A stretch of DNA of 43,742 nt, from assembly GCA_029287375.1 (NCBI GenBank), contig JARFRG010000279.1, positions 1-43,742 of the forward strand, written 5' to 3'. The stretch comes from Boseongicola sp. GTDB lineage: Bacteria; Pseudomonadota; Alphaproteobacteria; Rhodobacterales; Rhodobacteraceae. A program made the translations under genes and the position numbers. The notes below the pieces were generated by a model, which saw only the letters and a list, made by a program, of their open reading frames with translations, was not told the DNA's origin and ran no database searches. Of the stretch, positions 26,085 through 34,500 are shown piece after piece (position 1 is the first letter of the stretch; the number at the start of each line of letters is the position of its first letter).

Positions 26085-27680
26085 ATGACAAACGACAACA
26101 ATGTTTCGCCAACTGCGAACAAGAACCACGTGTTGATTTTTGACACAACGCTGCGCGACGGCGAACAATCCCCAGGCGCAACCATGAGCCATGCCGAAAA
26201 GCTGGAGATCGCAGGTCTTCTCGATGAGATGGGCGTGGATATTATCGAAGCCGGGTTTCCGATCGCCTCCGACGGTGATTTCCAAGCCGTCAGCGAGATT
26301 TCGAAGCGCTCGAAAAACGCGGTGATCTGCGGGTTGAGCCGGGCGAATTACAAAGATATCGACCGCTGTTGGGAGGCTGTACGCCATGCAGCGCGCCCAC
26401 GCATCCACACCTTTATCGGAACCTCTCCGCTGCACCGTGCCATCCCAAACCTTGATAAAGACGAGATGGCGACACGGATCCACGACACCGTGACCCATGC
26501 GCGCAATCTGTGCGACAACGTGCAATGGTCGCCGATGGATGCGACACGCACCGAGTGGGATTACCTGTGTCGTACCGTTGAGATCGCAATCAAAGCGGGC
26601 GCAACAACGATCAATATCCCCGACACTGTGGGCTATACCGCGCCACGCGAAAGCGCCGAGTTGATCCGACGATTGATTGAAACCGTGCCGGGTGCAGACG
26701 ACGTGATTTTCGCAACGCATTGCCACAACGACCTTGGCATGGCGACGGCAAATTCACTGGCAGCCGTCGAGGGAGGCGCGCGCCAAATCGAATGTACGAT
26801 CAACGGTCTGGGCGAACGCGCAGGCAACACGGCCCTGGAAGAAGTCGTGATGGCGATGCGCGTGCGCAAAGACATCATGCCTTTCACCACGGGCGTCGAT
26901 GCCACAAAGCTGATGCATATTTCACGGCGCGTGGCGACTGTATCGGGCTTTGCCGTTCAGTATAACAAGGCCATCGTCGGCAAGAATGCCTTTGCCCATG
27001 AAAGCGGCATCCACCAAGACGGGATGCTGAAGAACGCCGAGACTTTCGAGATTATGCGCCCGGAAGACGTGGGCCTGACCGAGACGAACATCGTCATGGG
27101 CAAGCATTCGGGGCGCGCTGCGTTGCGCTCGAAGCTTGAGGATTTGGGCTTTGAGTTGGGCGACAATCAACTGAAAGACGTGTTTGTACGCTTCAAAGCA
27201 CTGGCTGATCGCAAGAAGGAAGTCTTTACCGACGACTTGCTGGCCTTGATGCGTGATCAGGAGTCCGGCGAAGCGAACGATCGCATCCAAGTGAAGTTTT
27301 TGCGCGTGATCTGCGGCACCCAAGCGCCGCAGTCGGCCGATCTGACCTTGACGATTGATGGTGTGGATCACCAGACGACGGCCCAGGGTGACGGGCCGGT
27401 GGACGCGACGTTCAATGCGGTAAAGGCGCTGTTCCCACACGAGGCGCAGTTGCAACTTTATCAGGTGCATGCGGTCACCGAAGGCACGGATGCTCAGGCG
27501 ACAGTCAGCGTACGGATGGAAGAAGACGGGCGGATTGCCACCGGACAGTCAGCAGACACCGACACCGTTGTCGCCAGCGCCAAAGCATATGTTAACGCGC
27601 TGAACCGGCTTTTGGTGCGGCGCGAAAAATCGGCGCCGGACTCGGACGTGAAAACGGTAAGCTACAAGTCTCTGCAATAG
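26085..27680 (+). CDS. leuA: 2-isopropylmalate synthase
   Basis: LIFDTTLRDGEQSPGATMSHAEKLEIA; EAGFPIASDGDFQAV; ATHCHNDLGMATANSLAAVEGGARQIECTINGLGERAGN; FAHESGIHQDGMLKN; C-terminal regulatory domain. Confidence 0.97.
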   Translation: MTNDNNVSPTANKNHVLIFDTTLRDGEQSPGATMSHAEKLEIAGLLDEMGVDIIEAGFPIASDGDFQAVSEISKRSKNAVICGLSRANYKDIDRCWEAVRHAARPRIHTFIGTSPLHRAIPNLDKDEMATRIHDTVTHARNLCDNVQWSPMDATRTEWDYLCRTVEIAIKAGATTINIPDTVGYTAPRESAELIRRLIETVPGADDVIFATHCHNDLGMATANSLAAVEGGARQIECTINGLGERAGNTALEEVVMAMRVRKDIMPFTTGVDATKLMHISRRVATVSGFAVQYNKAIVGKNAFAHESGIHQDGMLKNAETFEIMRPEDVGLTETNIVMGKHSGRAALRSKLEDLGFELGDNQLKDVFVRFKALADRKKEVFTDDLLALMRDQESGEANDRIQVKFLRVICGTQAPQSADLTLTIDGVDHQTTAQGDGPVDATFNAVKALFPHEAQLQLYQVHAVTEGTDAQATVSVRMEEDGRIATGQSADTDTVVASAKAYVNALNRLLVRREKSAPDSDVKTVSYKSLQ

Positions 27681-27688
27681 AAATCGGG

Positions 27689-27713
27689 CGGGCCGGAGTT
27701 TTTCACCGGCCCG
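27689..27713 (+). terminator. Hairpin downstream of leuA, possible terminator
   Basis: CGGGCCGG-agtttttca-CCGGCCCG, perfect 8-bp stem; no clear T-run after it. Confidence 0.4.
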
Positions 27714-27927
27714 ACTCCCGCCTGAAGCGTCTGGTTTTGGCCACATTCACTACCTCGAATTAACCAAAACGCCCCTATTTCCATCATATTAGAAACAATC
27801 CCGATCACAGACCGATGATCAGTGCCGAATTGGCATCAAAAATCGGTTTTTCGGTCAAACTCTTGCCACATTCCCGCCCTAGAAATGCCTCAAGTCGCAA
27901 GTGTCCCGCGGCGAGTGTTTGTAACCA

Positions 27928-28773
27928 GTGAAAGTGAAGAATATGTTTCGTTCTTCTACCAGATTTGTTTCTGTCATAATTGCCGCAGCCGCTCTCACCG
28001 GCTGTGGCACTCCTTCCGAAATTTCCCGTTCTGCGACGGTGCTGCAAGTTCCACAGGTGCAAAGCCTGTCGGTTGTATCGCGCCAGTTTCAAAACGATGT
28101 TCCCTATACGATAAACTTTGGGTTTGACGAAGATTGGCTGGACGCCGAGGCGCAGGCGCGCCTTGACGCGCAAGCGGCCTGGATCATCGAGAACCCCAAT
28201 GTGAAATTCCGCGTATTCGGACATGCCGATCGTGTTGGCAGCACCGACTACAACATCGATCTTGGCCTGCGCCGCGCGACAAATGCTCTGCAGTATCTCG
28301 TCGCAAAAGGCATCAGCGAAACGCGTCTTGAAGCCATGGTATCCTTTGGCGAGGACGCGCCTGTTGTTGAAACGCAGGACCGCGAACGCGCCAACCGCCG
28401 CGTTGTGACCAAAGTGTTTGGGTTCATTGAAACGCTACCGGGCGGCGTCGCCCGAGACGGTATCACGACGGTTTCCATCGGTGATCCCGTGCCGACAGAC
28501 GGACCGACCCCGAATGACGGGCCAACGCCAAACGACGACCCGACACCTTCGGATGATCCAGCGCCAAATGACGATCCGGCTCCATCGGATGATCCAGCGC
28601 CAAGTGACGACCCGGCTCCGTCGGATGATCCAGCGCCAAGTGACGACCCGGCTCCGTCGGATGACGACGCCGAAGGGAGCGGAAAGAACCCGAATTCGGG
28701 CCGTGGCAATGGCGACGAAGACGGCGATCCAGGAAACTCGGGCGGCCCTAACAACGGTGGCGACGAACTGTAA
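27928..28773 (+). CDS. OmpA-family lipoprotein with a repetitive acidic Pro-rich C-terminus
   Basis: Lipobox LTGC; OmpA-type text NPNVKFRVFGHADRVGSTDYNIDLGLRRATNALQYLVAKGI; C-terminal (SDDPAPNDDPAP)n encoded by a roughly 36-nt repeat at about 28540-28670. Confidence 0.87.
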   Translation: MKVKNMFRSSTRFVSVIIAAAALTGCGTPSEISRSATVLQVPQVQSLSVVSRQFQNDVPYTINFGFDEDWLDAEAQARLDAQAAWIIENPNVKFRVFGHADRVGSTDYNIDLGLRRATNALQYLVAKGISETRLEAMVSFGEDAPVVETQDRERANRRVVTKVFGFIETLPGGVARDGITTVSIGDPVPTDGPTPNDGPTPNDDPTPSDDPAPNDDPAPSDDPAPSDDPAPSDDPAPSDDPAPSDDDAEGSGKNPNSGRGNGDEDGDPGNSGGPNNGGDEL

Positions 28774-28841
28774 AACAACAGAATGCTCGAGACGCTGAAA
28801 CGGTCATCTTGATGTGCCGCAGCGTCTGCTGGGTGGGGCAA

Positions 28842-28875
28842 GGGCGCGGTCCGGGTGGGGACCGCGCCCTTTTTT
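28842..28875 (+). terminator. Intrinsic terminator
   Basis: GGGCGCGGTCC-gggtgg-GGACCGCGCCC followed by TTTTTT. Confidence 0.9.
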
Positions 28876-28970
28876 ATTTCAAACGCCGCGTCTTACGAAA
28901 TTCTGTGACTTGCGACGCATGATCGTGAGGACTAAACGACATACAGATGTAACCGGAGAGTCGCAGCGAC

Positions 28971-29696
28971 ATGACCTATTGCGTGGGACTTCTGCTAAAT
29001 GCAGGCATGGTATGCCTCAGCGATACGCGAACGAATGCCGGTCTGGATAATATCTCGACCTATCGCAAAATGTTCACCTTTAATGTACCCGACGAACGCG
29101 TGATCACGATCATGACCGCTGGCAGTCTTTCCGTGACACAAACGACTTTGGCGCGCCTTGATGAGGCGGCAGTCGACATCGAAGCGACGCCGCAAACATC
29201 AATTCTGTTGGCCCCGACCATCCTTCAGGTTGTTGAAATCATTGGGCGAACTCTGGCGGCGACCAGTAAAGAAATTGGCAACCGCATGGGCGAAAGTGCG
29301 TCAAGCGCATCGGCCTCAATGATCGTGGCAGGACAACGCGCGGGCGGGGACATGCGTATGTTTCTTGTCTATCCCGAAGGCAATTTCATCGAAGCGACGC
29401 CCGACACGCCATACCTTCAGATTGGCGAACACAAATACGGCAAGCCAATTCTGGACCGCGTCGTGACGCCCGAAACCTCAATTTCCGATGCGAAAAAGGC
29501 CGTTCTGCTAAGCATGGATTCGACGTTGCGATCGAACCTGAGCGTCGGCATGCCTCTGGACCTTGCGGTTATCGAAAAAGATGCATGCCGGGTCACCGAA
29601 CAGCGTCGCATCGAAGAAGGTGACGCCGTGTTCCGCGAAATGAGCGCGGCCTGGTCGATTGCTCTGAAAGATGGCTTTAGCGCGATAAAGATCTAG
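28971..29696 (+). CDS. Proteasome-type (Ntn-hydrolase) peptidase, Anbu-like
   Basis: MTYCVGLLLNAGMVCLSDTRTNAGLDNISTYRKMF... proteasome beta-like N-terminus; family assignment by recognition. Confidence 0.8.
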   Translation: MTYCVGLLLNAGMVCLSDTRTNAGLDNISTYRKMFTFNVPDERVITIMTAGSLSVTQTTLARLDEAAVDIEATPQTSILLAPTILQVVEIIGRTLAATSKEIGNRMGESASSASASMIVAGQRAGGDMRMFLVYPEGNFIEATPDTPYLQIGEHKYGKPILDRVVTPETSISDAKKAVLLSMDSTLRSNLSVGMPLDLAVIEKDACRVTEQRRIEEGDAVFREMSAAWSIALKDGFSAIKI

Positions 29697-30625
29697 CCGG
29701 CGTCGAGAAAATCCAAAGTGCGATCCATGAATTTCTGACGAAGCGGCGTGGCCTCCATCATCAGTTCGTGGCGTGCGCCGTCGATCCATTCCAGCGACGC
29801 CGAGGGCCAGTTTTCGTGCATCGCGCTGAGCGCTTTGCGGTCGACAATGCCTTCGCGTGTGCCAGCAAACGTCTTAACCGGGATGGCTGGGCGCGGGGCC
29901 TCTAAAAGTGCCGATGTCTCGCGACGCGCCTGCTCGAACCAATGAATTGTCGGCCCGCCAAGCGCCAGTTCCGGTGCCGCCGAGGCGTGCCGTCGCAGAT
30001 AGTCCCAAGTGGCGCGGTCCGTGGTCAGCATGTTTGTGGCAAAGCTGGTTTCGGTGACGTAGCTGCGTACGCTGGTGCCCGGCATGGTGCGCAGTTGCTG
30101 GCCGAAGCGGCGGGCGAGACCCGGTAATATATTGGCAACCGGGCGCAGGCGTGGAAGCACGAATATGCCCCACATCGGCGCGGAAAAGACCGCCCGCGTC
30201 ACAGGCAGATCATTGATCAGCGCTCGCAAGCCAATACAGCCGCCCATGGAATGCGCAATCATGTGCCACGGCTTGGGCAGATCGCGCGCGGTGGCCTCGG
30301 CCACAAGCGCCGCGACATCGATTTGGTAGTCCGCAAATGTATCGATATGGCCGAGGCGTGCGTCGTCTGTAACACGGTCGGAATATCCCTGCCCCCGCCA
30401 GTCAACCGAAAGGATCGCATAGCCGGCGCCGGTCAGATCGCGCGCGACACGCCCATATTTTTCAAGGTATTCGGTTCGCCCCGTGAACAGAAGAATGGTG
30501 CCTTTGGCGCGTTCGGGATGCCACAGACCGACGCGCAATCGCACGCCGTCAGAGGTGGTCGTCCAAAAGGCTTCGGCCTTTGGACCCTCTGACAGAGGTC
30601 TGTCAAAGGGGGCCGCATTGGTCAG
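29693..30625 (-). CDS. Alpha/beta hydrolase (monoacylglycerol lipase-like); N-terminus probably extends beyond the GTG at 30544
   Basis: TILLFTGRTEYLEKYGRVARDL, DWRGQGYSDR, MIAHSMGGCIGLRAL (GxSxG), DGARHELMME. Frame is open upstream to CTG 30625 (LTNAAPFDRPLSEGPKAEAFWTTTSDGVRLRVG). Confidence 0.8.
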   Translation of the reverse strand: MTNAAPFDRPLSEGPKAEAFWTTTSDGVRLRVGLWHPERAKGTILLFTGRTEYLEKYGRVARDLTGAGYAILSVDWRGQGYSDRVTDDARLGHIDTFADYQIDVAALVAEATARDLPKPWHMIAHSMGGCIGLRALINDLPVTRAVFSAPMWGIFVLPRLRPVANILPGLARRFGQQLRTMPGTSVRSYVTETSFATNMLTTDRATWDYLRRHASAAPELALGGPTIHWFEQARRETSALLEAPRPAIPVKTFAGTREGIVDRKALSAMHENWPSASLEWIDGARHELMMEATPLRQKFMDRTLDFLDAG

Positions 30626-30915
30626 GACAGCACCGCGCCAAGCCGCAGGGCTGCACCCATATCGCCGTCCACTTTCAACCGCTGAGACATGAAGGCCGCC
30701 GTCGGGTTCAACTCACCTGCGAGGATCGATTTGAAGGTTTCAACATCGGAGGTCATGGTCACATCCGCCTCACCGTCTTCTGCGCGGGCGCCGTTCGCGT
30801 CGAGCATGATCGCACCTTCGTCTTCAATGACGAACTTGGCTGTCCCGTCAAAACCGCTGGCATCCAGCTTTTCGTTCAGGGCAGCAACCGCCTGTTCAAT
30901 CATCTCATTCATCAC
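30622..30915 (-). CDS. SCP2 sterol-binding domain-like protein
   Basis: MMNEMIEQAVAALNEKLDASGFDGTAKFVIEDEGAIMLD...DVTMTSDVETFKSILAGELNPTAAFMSQRLKVDGDMGAALRL. Confidence 0.88.
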   Translation of the reverse strand: MMNEMIEQAVAALNEKLDASGFDGTAKFVIEDEGAIMLDANGARAEDGEADVTMTSDVETFKSILAGELNPTAAFMSQRLKVDGDMGAALRLGAVLS

Positions 30916-30982
30916 TCTCTCCCGGTTTCGTGACCTGTGGGTACTGGCAATCGCAATATCTTACGCTAAACTTCTGACTGAC

Positions 30983-31543
30983 ATGGCGATATTAACATCA
31001 TACCTCCAATGTGCCGTTGCGGCACTTTGTGCAAGTCAGGTTTTCCTGACGTCTGCCTCTGCGCAAGACAACGAAATCGACGCATTGCTGGAAGGATTGC
31101 GATCTGCAGATCCTGCGGCTGCCGTTCAGATCGAGAACCGTATTCAGACAATCTGGTCCCAATCGGGCTCGGATGCGATGGATTTGCTGTTGGATCGTGG
31201 CCGCGAGGCTTTGGCGGAAGGCGACACAAAGACTGCAGTTTTCCATTTTTCCGCACTGATCGACCATGCGCCGGATTTCGCAGAAGGATATAACGCGCGC
31301 GCCACTGCGTATTTTCAGGAACAGAAGTTCGGGCTGGCTCTGGAAGACATCCAGCGCACCCTGGCTTTGAACCCGCTTCATTTTGATGCGATGTCGGGTC
31401 TGGCCATCATCTTTGAAGCAATTGGCAAACCCGAAGGCGCGCTTGCGGCCTGGCGTGAGGTGCAAAGATTGCACCCCAATCGCGACGGCATGGCCGAGAC
31501 AATCAAACGGTTGGAAGACGGTCTTGAAGGACGCGACATCTAA
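30983..31543 (+). CDS. Exported TPR-repeat protein
   Basis: MAILTSYLQCAVAALCASQVFLTSASAQ signal-like; TPR-type text (YNARATAYFQEQKFGLALEDIQRTLALNPLHFDAMSGLAIIFEAIGKPEGALAAWREVQRLHP). The 30689 start in the track overlaps the SCP2 gene. Confidence 0.82.
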   Translation: MAILTSYLQCAVAALCASQVFLTSASAQDNEIDALLEGLRSADPAAAVQIENRIQTIWSQSGSDAMDLLLDRGREALAEGDTKTAVFHFSALIDHAPDFAEGYNARATAYFQEQKFGLALEDIQRTLALNPLHFDAMSGLAIIFEAIGKPEGALAAWREVQRLHPNRDGMAETIKRLEDGLEGRDI

Positions 31544-31585
31544 GGTAGCTTTCGCGCGGTTTCGCCCGAAAGCATTGCTCGGGTG

Positions 31586-34500
31586 TTATGCGGCATCAAG
31601 AAGGTCTTCTTCGTCGTCAACCGGTTCGTCCGGCACTTCCTCGTCGTTCATCATTCCACGGGGCGGCAACAGGTCGCTTAGCAGGATCTGGATTTCATCC
31701 AGCTCGTCTTCGTAATCTGCCAACGATGTAGACGACGAGCCACCCATGCCAAAGATCGACAGCAGAATGTCGAAAATTTTCGAGAATATTGCGCCGAAAC
31801 CGTCTTCTTCGGCCTCGGGTTCCGGCATGACATCGTCTTCGTCGTCCTCGGTTTGATCATCCTGCTCTTCGTCCACCGGATCTTCGTCGTCGTCCTGTTG
31901 TGTTGTGCGATCATACAGCGCATCCAAAGCTGAAACATCGCCACCACCGTCCGCAAGGAACGTCAATTCGACCTCTTCAAGCGCGCGATCCAAAAGCAAT
32001 ACGTTGCCGATCTCGCCGTCAAATTCCCATTCAAGGTTGTCGTTTTCCCCCATACGGGTCCGGGTCGACGCGCCAAGCACGAGGTCTTCGGAATTGCCGC
32101 TCATGCCGCCTTCAAAGCCTTCGTCGGCATCGATCAGCTCTCCGTTCAGATAGAGACCAATTTCGTCATTATCGAAGGTGAAGGCGAACTGATACTCTTC
32201 GCCTGCCTGAATTTTGGTGTTGGAGTCGTAGAGGTACTTTTCGCCCTCTTCACTCTGAAACCGGACCTTGAGCATGCCATTTGTGGTGATGTAGGCGGTC
32301 ATATGGCCGCCCTCACCAAATCCCGAGTGGTCCTTGGACATCAGCGCCTGATTGACGCCGTTGCCGGGATCATCGGCGGTGAAACTGAAGGCCCATGTGC
32401 CTTCGTCCGTGGCCTGAGCGTCGTCGTGGGGGATCTCGATGGGCGCATTGTCTTCGCCAAAAATGCCGCCGTCGTGGGACAACAAGACGTTGGGCGCTTC
32501 AAGATCATCCGGCACGGCGCTGGCAAGATCGAGGTCGCCGGAATTGTACCAATCATTCGACGAATACTCCCAGGCGTTGCTTCCGACAGGATCACCGTCG
32601 ACATCGCGGGTGTCGTATCCGTGGTGCGGTTCTGCGCCGCCAAGATCGATCAGCTTGGTCTCACCAGTGGGCGCCAGTGCCTCTTGCAGCTCGTCAACCG
32701 TACCAACGATGCCGTAGGCCACTTTGGCATCCGTTTCGATGTCGTCTTCTTCGACGCGGTCGCCGTGGACCACGACATAGCCAAGGTAGTCTTCGTCATG
32801 CGCGCCGCCGCCGTTGCCCTGCTGGGAGTACAGCGTGATGAGCGAGACCGCATCATCCGCCACGCCGTCGCCGTCAGTGTCAACGGTATGGTAGTCGACC
32901 TTGATCTGAGTGGTGTGACCCTTGATCGAAATCGTATCCTCGTCGGCGTTGTAGTCGCCGATCACGTCGATCCCGATCCCATCAACCCAGTGGTCGTGGA
33001 TATAGGTGTTTTCGCCTGCGACCCCCATCCAGTCGATTGTGCGGTCGTCGTTTACATGCTCGAGAATGATGTCCTTTTTGGCGTTGATCAGGGTTTCGAA
33101 CTGGAAGGTATCGCGCCCCTCGCCGCCGATCAAAACGTCGTCGGCTTCGATCTCCTGGTCGATCCAGTCGACGAGCTTTAGATACTCGTAGTCGATGGAA
33201 TTGCCGTCAGGCCGTGAGGGGTCGTCCAGCACCAGCTGACCCGCGCGCTGTTCGCCCGCGTCCGCGCGGCTTAGCAATACGTCGTCGCCGTCGCCGCCTT
33301 CCAAAAGATCATTGCCACGGCCCCCGTCCAGCGTGTCGTTGCCTGCACCGCCAATGAGATGGTCGTCGCCATATCCACCAACAATGTTGTCGTTGTTGTT
33401 GCCACCATCCAACGTGTCATTCCCTGCGCCGCCGTCAATGGTATCGTTGCCGCCCATGCCGGAAATCATGTCATCGCCCGCCAACATCGGCTGCGCGCCA
33501 GACGGATTGGTGAGCGCCGCACCCGGTCCGTTCTCGAACAAATCGGCCACTTCGCCCGCATCCAGCGCGTCGGCCGACGTGGAACCGCCCCAAAGACCGA
33601 AGTCCGCAATCGCCCCTTCGAACTCGTGACGCAGATCTTCGTCGTCCGTCGCGAACTCCTGCGCCGTGTCGTTCAATTCGGCTTTGTAGGTGTCCGCGCC
33701 AAAGACCCATGGTTCGTCGTTTTGTGTCAGGTAGGCTTCGGTGTAGACGCCCGGCGTCGCGATATCGCCTTCGACGGCAGACCATGCGGCGTCCGAAACG
33801 GCGGCGCCATCAAGATAGACCGTGACGCCATCATCGGTGAAGGACACGGCCAGATGGGTCCAGTCGCCTTGTGTGAAGAGAGTGCCGGTCTCCCAAGCCT
33901 TGTTCGACCCGCCGCCACCTTCGGCCATGCGCAGAAAAAGCCCGCCATCGTCGGTGTGACCCAATCTGAAGTGGCCGCCATCGACGGTGCCGCTTTGGTC
34001 TTTCGATACAAACATCGACTTTTCGCCCAGATCATCGGGACGCACCCACATGGCGATGGTGCCTTGTGACACGTTCATTGAGGCATCGTGATCGAGGAAA
34101 GCAAAGCTGTCTTCGCCGTTGAAATACAGGGCATTGTCGGGGGTACCATCCGGCCCGTCAGTTCCGCCTTCGGTATTCAAAAGCGCCTGGTTTTCAAAGA
34201 GCGTATAGGCCTTCACCTCACCGCCTCCGCGCGCATCTTCATAGGCGCCCTCCGTGCTGTCGGCGAAGCTCCAGAAGCCAAGCGCTCCGGGAAGGCCTGC
34301 GGGATCGGCTGGGGCCGGCTGCCCAAGTACCTCTCCATTTCCGGTGCCTGTGATGGTGTAACCGGGGACGTCTTCAACACCGAGCTGCTCGAACGGATCG
34401 CGGGTCAGTGTTGGCGTTTGTTCATGGGCGGGCGTTTCCAGCATGTCCTCGGAGAAGTTATCATTCTCAAAAGCCCCTGCGGGGTCGCCGGTGACAGCGC

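Noticed and set aside
28540-28670. 36-nt repeat array considered as a CRISPR-like array
   Set aside because: Repeats are contiguous, in frame, code for SDDPAP units and have no unique spacers; no cas genes.
28248-28841. 197-aa minus-strand Gly/Ser-rich repeat ORF
   Set aside because: Shadow of the (SDDPAP)n repeat; the OmpA lipoprotein on the plus strand explains the region.
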